From the NCBI GenBank assembly GCA_007922195.1, contig ML682059.1, positions 16,882,205 to 16,946,204 of the forward strand: 64,000 nucleotides of DNA. The letters are read 5' to 3'. Position numbers and translations under genes: made by a program. Source of the DNA: Podocnemis expansa. Its lineage: Eukaryota; Chordata; Testudines; Podocnemididae. Positions 54,862 to 64,000 of the stretch are shown one piece after another (the stretch's first letter is position 1; every line of letters starts with the position of its first letter). The notes below the pieces were generated by a model that saw only the letters and a program-made list of their open reading frames with translations, had not been told where the DNA came from and did no database searches.

Positions 54862-55179
54862 GAGAGTGCTGTGCGTGTTTGCTTTTCTGTTGTGTGTTTG
54901 TTTTCTGGTTTGGCTTTTTTTTTCTTTTCTTTTTTTTTCCTTTTTCTTCTTTTCTTTTTTTTTTTTTCCTCAGTTTGTAGGGGCTGAGTGGCAGTTGGGA
55001 TCAGGTGACCCCAGTTAGGGGTGGAGTCTTCCTATTGGGGGAGCTATAAAGGCAGCCACTCAAGCAAGCTGCAGCTGCAGCAGCATCAGGGCTGTTAATA
55101 GGGGAGTTTGAAGGGGGAGTTTGGAGGGAGAAAGGCAGACTTATGGCAGAGATTGAGGTAGCAGCAAAAATCACTCCAA

Positions 55180-56295
55180 CAAGGGAAGAGATAGTGAAGA
55201 TGAGAGGATGTGGAAGCTGTGGGATGTACAGTATCTTGGAGGGTGTAACCCCAAAGAATTTTGTTTGTATGAAGTGCTGCCTCATAGAGCTGTTGAAGGA
55301 GAAAATCTGAGAGTTGGAGATGCAGGTGGCAACTATGGTTCATTTTAGAAGGGGGTTTGAACAGTTGATGAAGCAGAGGACTGGAGAGGCTGGAGACAAA
55401 AACTCAGACCTGCAGATGGAAATAGGAGCAACCACTTCCACGGGGAGACTGCTAGGTGAGGAAAGTGAGCAGTGAAACATGTGACCTGTGAGAAGGTGAC
55501 AGAGAAAAAGACCAGCTAGTGAAGGTGAATTAGAACTCAGTAAGAGGTTTGCTGAATTAGCAAATGAAGGAGTCCAGCAGGGGAACACTGAAGGTGGGAG
55601 TGTGAGGAAGACGAGGAGCGCAGCTAGTCCCATTCAAAGAGGAGCTGAGCCACTGGAGATAAATAAGAGCCCAGGGAGCATTCAGGAGCGGATGCAGAGG
55701 ATTGCAAACAGCAGCTGTAGACATCATGACTCCTGGACAGAGAGAACTGGGGATAGACTGGAGAAGCACACTGTTTCCAGGAAAAGGCAAGTGTATGTGA
55801 TTGGGGATTCTCTGCTGAGGAGGACAGACAGGCCTATAACTAGAAGTGACCCTGAGAACAGGAGGGTGTGTTGCTTGCCCGGAGCTAAGGTACACGATGT
55901 GGATCTGAGCCTGAAGAGGATCCTCATGGGAGCAGGAAAGAATCTTCTGATTGTCCTTCATGTGGGTATGAATGATATGGCTAGATTCTCATTGGAACAT
56001 ATCAAAGGAGACTATGCCCAGCTGGGGAGGACTCAAGGAGCTGGAGGCTCAGGTAATCTTTAGTGGGATTCTGCCTGTCCCTAGAGGAAGATGACACAGC
56101 TGTGAGAAGATTTTGGCAGTTAACAGATAGCTCGGGCAATGGTGTTACAAGGATGGCTTTGGGATGTATGGGCACTCAGAGACATTCATGGACAGAAGAT
56201 TGTTTGCTAGGGATGGACTTCACCTGAGTAGGGAGGGAAACAGACTTCTGGGAGGGAGGCTAACTCAACTGATTAAGAGAGCTTTAAACTAAGGA
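55180..56295 (+). pseudogene. CR1 ORF1 with zinc finger and SGNH/GDSL esterase domain
   Basis: 55206-55320 reads CGSCGMY..FVCMKCCLIELLKEK, a C-x2-C..C-x2-C finger followed by a helix, as in CR1 ORF1 (PHD-like). From about 55790 comes QVYVIGDSLLRRTDRPI (the GDS nucleophile block), LPGAKVHDVDLSLKRIL, and NLLIVLHVGMNDMARFSLE (the G-x-ND block, with M for T). After a frameshift near 56050 come VIFSGILPVPRG and LFARDGLHLSREGNRLL, with the catalytic D-x-x-H, ending LIKRALN then TAA. ORF1 proteins of CR1 LINEs bind RNA; the esterase role is unsettled. At least one frameshift and two stops (for example after KEKI) make it a pseudogene. Confidence 0.75.
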
Positions 56296-56486
56296 GTGTG
56301 GGGAGATGGCTGGGAGATGCTTGGACAGTCTCTACATCTGATACTAGCATTGAGAGGCAGGAAACTAAATTCAGAAAAGACAAAGATGTGGCAGGCAGTA
56401 TAGATGCTAGAAAGGAAGGAAGCACAAATACTGGTCTGATGGGCAATGTTGGCAGTAGTAAAAAAAGACTATGTCAGGTACAGAAT

Positions 56487-56838
56487 GGCTGTGTTCAGGC
56501 GAGAGTTTTATTTCAAAACAACAGCCGTTGTTTCGAAATAAAATTTCTTATGCCCAGACGATGTTCTGTTATTTTGAAACAACGGGACCCGTTGTTTTGA
56601 AATAACAGCCATTGTTTCAAAAAGTAAAACCTCACATGAAATCCAGATAGCTGTTGTTTCAAAACGATTGTTTCAGAACGATGACGTTCGGACATGTTAT
56701 TTCAAAATAACCATTATTTCAAAATAACACTTTTGCCCTTCTCCTTCCCAGGGTGCCTTCCTTTTAGCCTTTATTGGGGGGGGGGGCATGGCCCAGGGAG
56801 GGGGTCATGTTGCCACTACTCCCATGGTGCCCCTCTCC
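56487..56838. mobile_element. Harbinger fragment inside CR1, right end missing
   Basis: It begins GGCTGTGTTCAGGCGAGAG, with GTTTCGAAAT/GTTTTGAAAC words and the GGGGGCATGGCCCAGGGAG and CCATGGTGCCCCTCTCC core typical of the Harbinger derivatives here. The second array and terminal repeat are absent because the DIRS sequence starts at about 56839. Confidence 0.7.
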
Positions 56839-58600
56839 AAGCACTACTGCTGACGCGGAGGCATTGGCCAAGGTTCCAGTGGTGACGCTTTTCTCATCGA
56901 CTGGAGCAAAAGATTTCTATATGCCTTCCCTCCCATACCAATGATTCCTTGGACTCTGCACAAGGTCCGACAGGGCGAGGCAACTGTAATATTAATAGCA
57001 CCATCATGGCCCCATCAAACGTGGTATTCACAACTCCTCAGGATGTCCAGGGCACCTCCAATTACACTACCTCTTACACCAACACTACTATCACAAAACA
57101 ACGGGACACTACGGCATACTTACCTAGACAGACTCCATCTGATAGCATAGAACCTGGATGGTTCGATAGCTTAGAGAACCAGTGTTCTCAGGATGTTAAA
57201 CATATACTACTAAATAGCAGAAAGCCAGTAACTAGACTCGCTTACCTGTATAAGTGGAGACGCTTCTCATCCTGGTACATCCAATGCAGCGTCCAACCGG
57301 CCATGGTGCCAAATCCTCGCATTTTAGAATATCTGTTACACCTGCAATGAACAAACATCTCGGTCAATAGTATTAGACTCCACATGTCAGCAATTTCCAC
57401 ATTTCACGAAGGATTTGATGGTGCTTCCATCTTTGCACATCAAACGGTAAAAAGGTTCATGACAGGCCTACAGAATTTATATCCATAAGTCAGGCAACCC
57501 CCAACTCCATGGGATCTTACAAGAATGCTCAAGGCCTTAGTGAAACCACCTTTTGAACCTTTAGCGATGGTTTCACTCCTCCACTTATCTATGAAGGTTG
57601 CCTTCCTCATTGCAATGACAACAGTTAGATGTGTAGGAGAAATTGCAGCTCTTATTGACTCCCCACCCTACACAGTATTCTACAAGAGAAAGGTTTCCTT
57701 ACGACCACACCCAAAGTTCTTTCCAAAAATCACATCCCCTTTCCACCTCAACCAGACTATACACCTACCAGTCTTTTTTCCCCAAATCACATAATACACC
57801 ACAACAAGCAGCACTTCATACTCCAGATGTAAGAAGGGCCTTAGCATATTACTTGGAAAGGACAAAATCCTTTAGAAAAACACCTGGATTGTTTGTTTCC
57901 ATGGCGGAATGATCTCAAGGTCAACCAATTTCAAAACAGAGGTTATCCCGCTGGATTTCTTCTTGTATACGAATGGCTTATACTAGTAAGCAGACTCAAC
58001 CAGCTGAAGCAATACGGTCCCACTCCACCAGATCAGTAGCATTATCAATAGCCTTCCTCATGAAAGTTCCAATCTCGGACATTTGTAAAGCCACCACGTG
58101 GTCTTCAACTGATACCTTTGCAAAACATTATGCATTAGAACAACTTTCAAGCATGGATGCTGCAGTAGGGCAAGCAGTCCTTAGTACAGTACAACCTACA
58201 CCATTTGAAGTACCCACCTCCTTACAGGACAACTGCTAAGCATTCACCTTAAGTGGAGCAGTTGGGGACACTGCTCAAAGAGGAAATGGAGGTTACTTAC
58301 CTTGGTGCAGTAGCAGAAGTTCCTCGAGATGCGTGTCCCTGACATGCTCCACTACCCACCTTCCTCCCCTCTACTTCAGAGTACTCGTATTTTCATTTTG
58401 GGACCTCTGCAGTAGAAAGGAACTAGGGAGCAGAGGGGGGCAGGGGAGTGAGGAGCATGCATCACCGGTGGCGGGAAAAGGACACTGGTTCTGGCCAATG
58501 TCTCCTCCCCCACCGATAGAGCCACTGCTTAAGTATCTCCGGGTCCAGATGTGGCGGCGTGCACACACCTCAAGTGGAGCAGTCGGGGACACTGCTCGAA
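56839..58600 (+). pseudogene. DIRS-type retrotransposon: RNase H end and tyrosine recombinase
   Basis: 56870-57155: the C-terminal RT/RNase H end, with DAFLIDWSKRFLYAFPPIP, ATVILIAPSWPHQTWYSQLL and NGTLRHTYL. 57150-58240: tyrosine recombinase in several frames: SIEPGWFDSLENQCSQDVKH, RLAYLYKWRRFSSWY, AMTTVRCVGEIAAL (containing the first R), AIRSHSTRSVALSIAF (the H-x-x-R box), ATTWSSTDTFAKHYALEQ (H-Y nucleophile). Between 58245 and 58600 is the 3' terminal structure: GTGGAGCAGTTGGGGACACT at 58254 and GTGGAGCAGTCGGGGACACT at 58573, plus an internal complementary region. DIRS elements integrate with a recombinase instead of an integrase, so no target duplication is expected. It is 5' truncated and frame-broken. 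Confidence 0.8.
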
Positions 58601-59689
58601 AAGGAATGGAAAATCTTCCCTATGAGAGATGACTTAAAGAGCTTGGTTTGTTTAGTCTTCTCAAAAGAAGGCTGAGAGGAGATATTATTGCTCTTTATAA
58701 ATACATTAGAGGGATAAATACAATGGAGGGAGAGGAAATATTTGAATACAGTGCCAATGTGGACACAAGAACAAATGGATACAAGCTGTCCCTCAGAAAA
58801 TTTAGGCTTGAAATTAGACGCTGATTCCTAACCATCAGAGGAGTAAAGTTCTGGAATAGTCTACCAAGGGAAGTGGTGAGGGCAAAAACCTTAGGTGCCT
58901 TCAGCCGAGCTTGATAAGTTTATGGAGGGAATGATATGATGGACAGTGTAGCCTGGCCTTGTCTGTCTTTTACTACTGGTGCTGGGTATGATAGTGACCT
59001 GGGAAGGGGCATTAGACGGGGTGGGTTCTGAGTTATTACAGAGAAGTTCTTCTTGATTGGCTGTTGTAGACTTGCCCTCATGCTCAGGGTTTAACTGATT
59101 GCCATATTTGGGGTTGGGAAGGAATTTTCTCCCAGGGCAGATTGGCTTGGGCACTGGGTTTTTTTTTGCCTTCCTCTGTAGCATTGGGCATGGATCACTT
59201 GCTGGTTGATTCTCTGTATTAAAGTCTTTAAATCATGATTCGAGTACTTTAATAGCTCAGTTATGGGTTTGAGGTTCATTGTAGGAGTGTGGCAGTGAGG
59301 TTTCGTGGCCTGCACTGTGCAGGAGGTCAGACTAGATGATCATATTGGTCCCTTCTGACCTTAGAGTCTATGAGAAGAACACCCTGCACAGGGCTGCAGC
59401 GTGCTTGCCGGTGCCGGGGGAAGGGACCCACAGGCCGGCTAAAGCTGTGCTAGCCAGGCTGTGGGGAATGCTCCCCCAGGTTCCAGTGCACTTTCCAGGG
59501 TGTGAAGGAGACGGGACCCCCACTCCCAGCTTTTGGAGCACCACACTCCAAAAGCCATCTCCCCTGCAGCCCGGCAAACAGGCTGGGACCCGGGGGAGCA
59601 TTCCCCACAGCCCAGCTAGCTCGGCTCTAGCTGGCCCAGGAGTCCCTTCACCCAGCACCGGCAAGCACACTGCAGCAATGCTCGAGGGG

Positions 59690-60030
59690 AGGGGGGCTTC
59701 TCCCTACCACCCTGCTAGCGGTGGGAGTGCTGGGCATGCGGGGTCCCTTCCCACACAGCTTGGCCAGTGCGGGGGAAGCCAGAACACAGGGATCTCTCCT
59801 CCCGCCACCTGGCTAGGGCTGGGGGAGCTGGCACGAGGGGATGCCCTGTTATGCCACCTGTCCAGCTGTGGGGGGAGGCAGGTATGGGAGTCCCTCCCAC
59901 CTCTGCCCGCCTAAACCAGGGGAGCCAGGTGCATGGGGATCCCTACTCCTGCTGCCCGGCCAGCTGTGGGAGAAGCCGGGTGCACAGGGATCCCTTTCCC
60001 TGCCACCTGGCTAGCCACTGGGCTCCAGGA
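59690..60030. repeat. Degenerate ~66-bp GC-rich tandem array (right half)
   Basis: CCACCTGGCTAGGGCTGGGG, CTGCCCGGCCAGCTGTGGGA and CCACCTGGCTAGCCACTGGG are successive variants of the unit also present at 54570-54861. Bases 59375-59690 are GC-rich sequence of the same element. Confidence 0.55.
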
Positions 60031-60330
60031 GCCTGAAGCCAGTTGGGGACTTTTTTTTCCGCTGCCACTGGCTCTCCTGGGAGTGCCAGGCAGGGGACTG
60101 GGTGGCAACATGGCCATGGAAGGGGACCATGTTTCCACACCTCCTAAGGTGCCCCTCTCTTAAATTGAACTAGCTAGTCCAGTCCCTGGACATGCTTTTT
60201 TTTTTTTTTTTTTTTGTAGGGACCTGTTAAATTGATTTAAGTTACATCAATTTAATGATTGTTATATCAATTTAATTTAAATTGCTTCAAGTTAAATCAA
60301 TTTAACTCCCTATGTGTGTGGACATAGCCC

Positions 60331-60539
60331 AAATCAGTAGGCTCAGATTAGCTACAATGAATGCATCAAAACATAAAGAATCACCTCTGAGACGTGATAG
60401 ATTTCAGGTGATGTGCAGGCATGAACGTGTGAGTTGCATCTAAACATTTTCACATGGACAGACTATCCCACAGACAATATTCCAATCTGCTCACAAATCA
60501 ACCCTGTTACTTTTGAGCTCCATCAGCCCTGAGTTTGTC
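60331..60539. other. Unassigned DNA
   Basis: Short stretch between the Harbinger end and the recognisable Penelope sequence; may be part of the Penelope copy. Confidence 0.4.
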
Positions 60540-61250
60540 ATACGTTGGTCCTTAAGCAGGCACATATCCTCACAAGAAACCATGCTGCTAACTTTTCCCA
60601 CATATCTGCACAAAACACACCATCACAGGGCCTAATCAAACTAGTTACTCCATCCAGGGCTCATTCACCTGCTCATCCACCAATGCGCTTTATGCCATTT
60701 TACACCAGAAATGTCCCCCCTGCCCTATATATTAGACAAACAAGACAGTCTGTGTGCAAAAGAATAAATGGGCACAAAACTGACATCTGAAGTCACAACA
60801 TTAAAAAAAAACAGTAGGTGAGCACACATCAATCTTTTTGATCACTCCGTTGAAGATTTGCTAACAGCTGTGTTCAAACAATTGAATAACACATCAAGGC
60901 TTCAAAGAGAACCTGCAGAATTGGAATTCATTTACAAATCTGACTCTGTGTCTTCAGGATTAAATAAGGACTTCGGATTTTCTTCTCATTACAATAGGTG
61001 ATTCGACCTTATCTTCCTCTATTTCATGGTCCCCAGTGTTTGAATCTTAAAAACTGCTTTGATTTGCTGTTAGTGTGACCTGATTCTATGACTTGCATTT
61101 ATCTTCCTCCCATTTTATAAGTTCCCCCATCTTCAAAGCGTCTGATGAAGTGAGATTTTCTCCCATGAAAGCTCATGCAATAAATAAATGTGTTAGTCGT
61201 TAAAAGGCACAGGATTCCTTGTTTGTTTTTCTGGGCTACACTATCAAGGC
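60540..61250 (+). pseudogene. Penelope-like element 3' end, sense: GIY-YIG, UTR, terminal repeat
   Basis: 60690-60790 reads FYTRNVPPALYIRQTRQSVC and KRINGHKTDI, the GIY-YIG module (C-x-x-CP-x-LYIG-x-T in the family; the cysteines are lost here). It continues in another frame to FD-like HS, R-x-REPAELEF at about 60895-60930. The 3' UTR (60950-61135) has TCTTCTCATTACAATAGGTG, also seen in the fold-back copy at 14653. The terminal repeat follows with the hairpin at 61142 and CACAGGATTCCTTGTTTG. 5' truncated. Confidence 0.8.
61142..61178 (+). ncRNA. Hammerhead-like hairpin in Penelope terminal repeat
   Basis: CTGATGA (61142-61148, exact first box), stem around GTGAGATTTTCTCCCAT, GAAA (61167-61170), and GCTCATGC (2-bp stem, 4-base loop). 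It is the closest match in the window to the hammerhead core. Deviations: an extra A before stem II, an imperfect stem II, and AA instead of UH at the expected cleavage site. Confidence 0.4.
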
Positions 61251-62229
61251 TCCTGCTTTGGAACCATACAATAATAAGTAAGCTAATTATATTCTTCTCA
61301 TAATTAATGTTTTTCTCATGTCTGTAATATTTGCTATTGAGTTGTTTAAAAAGACAAGTAAATGTGCACATAAAGGACAATTTTCTGAACTGTGACTGTA
61401 GTAAATAAAAGAGTGCAGAATATGTAAAATGTTTTGTTGATTTAATGACATGTTTTTGGGTGTTTAAATTGGTTATCAATAATTCAACAATGACACTAAC
61501 AGAATACTGGCTGCCACGGAAGTGTTGCAGGTTGTCCAGCAACCACATTATGATTTGGAGGTAAAATTTTCATATGGCACGTAATTGTGAAACAGACTGC
61601 CGCTCATTAATACATTACTTGTTACCACCCTAAAAGAAAACTGATAATTATTTGCACAGTACCATGCCTGAGATACTGAGCAACAGCTGCATGAATCTTG
61701 CATCCATGGATGTGTCACACAACATTCTCTGTTCATACACAATGGATCAAAAATTATTTGTTTAACTAGAGCAAACAATGACTTCCATTATGAGCCTACT
61801 TCAGCTCCTTTGGTATCTTAGAAGAGGCACACACCAAACAGCTATAGTATGTGTCTCAAGCTGAAATACATTATAGTGGCTGAATGCCTCTTAAAACCAC
61901 AATGCAATTACAATTACTGTGCAGACCCAAAGGAAATATATCATGGTAAAATAGATAGTATCTGAATTAGACAAAAACATCAACAGTTTTAGAAACAATC
62001 TTGTCTGGTGTCACATGATATCATGATTTCTAAAAGTTATAACACCTCAAAGAGCAAATAAGCAATTATAACAGTGATTTGTTTATGTATCTAAATTAGA
62101 AGTATTAATTGCCTTTGTTAGATTACACACTCTTTAATTAATCTATTTGAATGATGTAGTTACAAGCTAGAAAACTACATTGAAATAATTAATTATTTCT
62201 GCAGTGACATATAACTCAAAATTTGCTAA
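61251..62229. other. Unassigned AT-rich DNA
   Basis: No gene or transposon recognised. Confidence 0.45.
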
Positions 62230-62460
62230 GCGCTATCACAGAACAAACAAACAAATCCAAGCAAGGAGTCCTGTGGCACTTAAAGAATAACATATTTATT
62301 TACTGCATGAGCTTTCATGAGAGAAAATCCCTCTTCGTCAGATTTTCCTCCACAGAAGCTCATGCAGTAAATAAATTTGTGAGTGTTGAAGTGCCACAGG
62401 ACTCCTTGCTTGTTTTCCTGAACTACAGTAACATGGCTACTCCCTTGGAACTTGGAAACA
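62230..62460. mobile_element. Fold-back Penelope terminal unit
   Basis: GCAAGGAGTCCTGTGGCACT at 62259 is mirrored by AGTGCCACAGGACTCCTTGC at 62390-62409. Between them are TTACTGCATGAGCTTTCATG, the inverted hairpin CGTCAG, then CAGAAGCTCATGCAGTAAAT. The right outer end is ATGGCTACTCCCTTGGAAC, the usual Penelope edge. ACAAACAAACAAA words on both sides could be a target duplication or simple repeat. Same architecture as 50954-51113, but with a larger arm. Confidence 0.7.
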
Positions 62461-62475
62461 AACAAACAAACAAAA

Positions 62476-63934
62476 AACTAGGCATAGTTCTTATCCAAAA
62501 CCTCAGAATCAAAGTAGGCATATTTTAGGATAAAGTAAGACAAATTAAAAGAGGCACATGTAGGAGGAACAAATGCTCAAATGCAAGGTCATGAGTTAGT
62601 TCAATAATAATGCATATTTGGACTTTTGTTTTGATTTCTATTTTATGAATGGAGATGGAGGGCAACAGCACATTCCTTATTGAAATGAACTCCTGTGCTT
62701 TATCCAGTCTTCCATCTTCTGTGTCCACACAATACAATGATTCTTCTTTTTGCTCTACCCACCACAATTTATTCCCCTCCACTCTCTACCAGACAAGTGT
62801 TCTTCAAATCTGGGCTGAAATGAAGAACTCGAAAAAATTGTAGCTCTAAGATAGAACACTCCTAGATCTCAGTAAGCTCATGTGCCTTTCTACTTCCTCC
62901 CTCATTCAAGATCTTCCCCTGAAAAGAGATGAACATGTTCCTATCATAGCTAGTAGAGCTAGGAATTCAACTCACCTGACCCAAAGTGACTGTGTCTCCT
63001 CCTCCAGGGCAGCAGAAAAGGATAGAAAGATTCTGCTTCCAGAAATTCCACATACTGTTCATAAAATGTGTATATTAGAGAAAATGTCTCTGAGCCAGCA
63101 AGTTTCCCTCTTTATTTTATTTTATTTTATTTTATTTTATTTTCAGAGTTGTTCACCCCCTTTCCCTCCTGGAATATTTGTAGATAACACATCAAGATAC
63201 ATATTGTTTTATAAAATGTGTTAATAAAATTTAACTGTGATTGCTCCAAGTATAGCATTTTTCAAATTTAGCCCATGGAAAGTTTCAGTGGTCAGTCAGG
63301 AAGCAGAGGGCATAAGCAGTCTGCAAGAATAATCTGCCAAATTTTCTGTAGCAAGACAGCTGGGATGCATCCAATAAAATACACTATGCATTCTGTTAGA
63401 CCTTTTTGCAAAACGCAAGGTACAAAATGGTCAGGGCTAAAGCAGAGAATAGGAACATCCTGACTCCTGATCCTATATCCTCTATTCACTGTGGTATATT
63501 TGAAATGCACTGAACTTGATCTATCCCAGAAAAGTCACTCTAGGTTCTGACATGGAGTAACAAATATTTTTCACTGTGAACTCAGGAAAGAGCCCTTCTT
63601 TATTCTTCCAAATGATATGGATCTACATGCAAGGTCAAATTTTCAAGAAGCTCAGCTCCCACCCCATTATGGGACCACAATAAGTAGCCAGGTTTTACAA
63701 TCAGACAAAGCAAAGATCTGATGCTGAAGTGCAAGCTACAAAGCAAATTGTACTGTTACATTTTGTTAAAGTGCTCAGTAAAAAAATAAATGCAAAGCAT
63801 GACAAACCTGCAGAGACTACTTCCATCCATTCTGCTCCATAAGCATCTCAGTAGAACCCAAAGAGCCCCTTCCGAATAGTTGTACTTCCTGACTGGGGAA
63901 GGAAGGAAAAATAAATAAATAAATAAATAAAATA
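62476..63934. other. Unassigned AT-rich DNA with simple repeats
   Basis: No gene recognised. (TTTTA)n at 63111-63143 and (AAAT)n at 63908-63932. Open frames up to 114 codons have no motif. Confidence 0.45.
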
Positions 63935-64000
63935 AAGGAGTCCTGTGGCACTTAAAGACCCTCAGATTTTTTTTATGGCATGAGCTATTGTGGGAGAAAA
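63935..64000 (-). mobile_element. Penelope terminal repeat, antisense, cut by the window edge
   Basis: AAAGGAGTCCTGTGGCACTT, then AAAGACCCTCAG and GGCATGAGCTATTGTGGGAG match the inverted Penelope terminal repeat of 62259 onward. Confidence 0.7.

Larger units (their letters stand above)
54862..59374 (+). mobile_element. CR1 LINE, 5' UTR + ORF1 and 3' end, split by insertions
   Basis: The pieces are 54862-56486 (5' UTR and ORF1) and 58601-59374 (RT C-terminus and 3' UTR). The second piece reads MENLPYE, LGLFSLLKRRLRGDIIALYK, FLTIRGVKFWNSLPREVV and ends GATGATCATATTGGTCCCTT..AGAGTCTATGAG. The endonuclease and most of the RT are missing, replaced by the Harbinger fragment and DIRS element, so a deletion accompanied or followed these insertions. 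The whole lies in the Harbinger element at 54302-60330. Confidence 0.75.
54302..60330. mobile_element. Outer Harbinger element containing a nested cluster
   Basis: The left end is GGGGATGTCCACACAGC; the right end is GTGTGTGGACATAGCCC, an inverted repeat. The left sub-terminal words are TTGATATAA types and the right ones TTAAATTGATTTAA types. Next to the left array is CTTCTTCCCAGGGTGCACAG, equivalent to CCTTCCTCCCAGGGTGCACA in the intact element (20445 region). Next to the right array is GGGGACCATGTTTCCACACC, equivalent to the transposase 5' region. Its own parts are 54302-54861 and 59375-60330; everything between is CR1, DIRS and another Harbinger piece. No own genes remain. Flanking 3-mers (CAA / AAA) do not match exactly. 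Confidence 0.7.

Overview
The window is vertebrate nuclear DNA with no recognisable host protein-coding gene; almost everything that can be identified is transposable-element sequence in an AT-rich background. The mix (CR1 LINEs with the 3' end ending in ATTCTATGA-type repeats, Penelope-like elements, L2, a tRNA-headed SINE with a CR1 tail, Sushi-type Ty3/gypsy, ERV-like LTRs, DIRS, hAT MITEs and many PIF/Harbinger elements) points to a non-avian sauropsid. A turtle is most likely and a crocodilian is possible; this is inference from repeat content. A 400-base run of N (51340-51739) is an assembly gap.

Layout. 1-9.0 kb is mostly unassigned AT-rich DNA with a CR1 reverse-transcriptase relic (3083-3420) and a 1.1 kb hAT element (7241-8381). 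9.1-17.8 kb holds three ~400 bp copies of one Harbinger MITE family. One sits inside an antisense CR1 that also carries a fold-back Penelope insertion; another sits inside an ERV-like LTR. 19.9-28.2 kb is one old CR1 copy split by two large Harbinger elements in opposite orientation. The left one (20130-24319, TSD TAT) keeps a readable two-exon SANT/Myb-like gene and an uninterrupted 414-aa DDE transposase; the right one (24473-28077) is a decayed relative. 30.7-36 kb holds another Harbinger element, a long decayed L2 LINE and a hAT nested inside a hAT. 39.6-51.1 kb holds Penelope-like elements, one interrupted by a CR1 and a SINE, and a Harbinger element containing a hAT MITE. 52.3-60.3 kb is a multi-level nest: gypsy LTR and gag, then a 6 kb Harbinger interval, CR1 (ORF1 with SGNH esterase), a Harbinger fragment and a DIRS element. 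60.3-64 kb is Penelope fragments in unassigned DNA.

How the parts relate. The two convergent genes of the 20130-24319 element are the standard Harbinger pair: a SANT/Myb-like DNA-binding protein and a DDE nuclease. Around it lie many non-autonomous elements that share the GG-C/T-ATGT-YY-ACAC terminal inverted repeat and carry sub-terminal arrays of short palindromes. Each family uses its own palindrome word, nearly always centred on TCGA (or TTGA/TCAA after CpG decay). The most notable observations are this palindrome code, loss of the third catalytic acid of the intact transposase by an apparent CpG transition, Penelope terminal repeats with hammerhead-like hairpins and fold-back structures, a perfect 12-bp TSD around a 160-bp Penelope palindrome, and a tRNA-Val-like SINE lying about 230 bp from a CR1 copy with the same 3' end.
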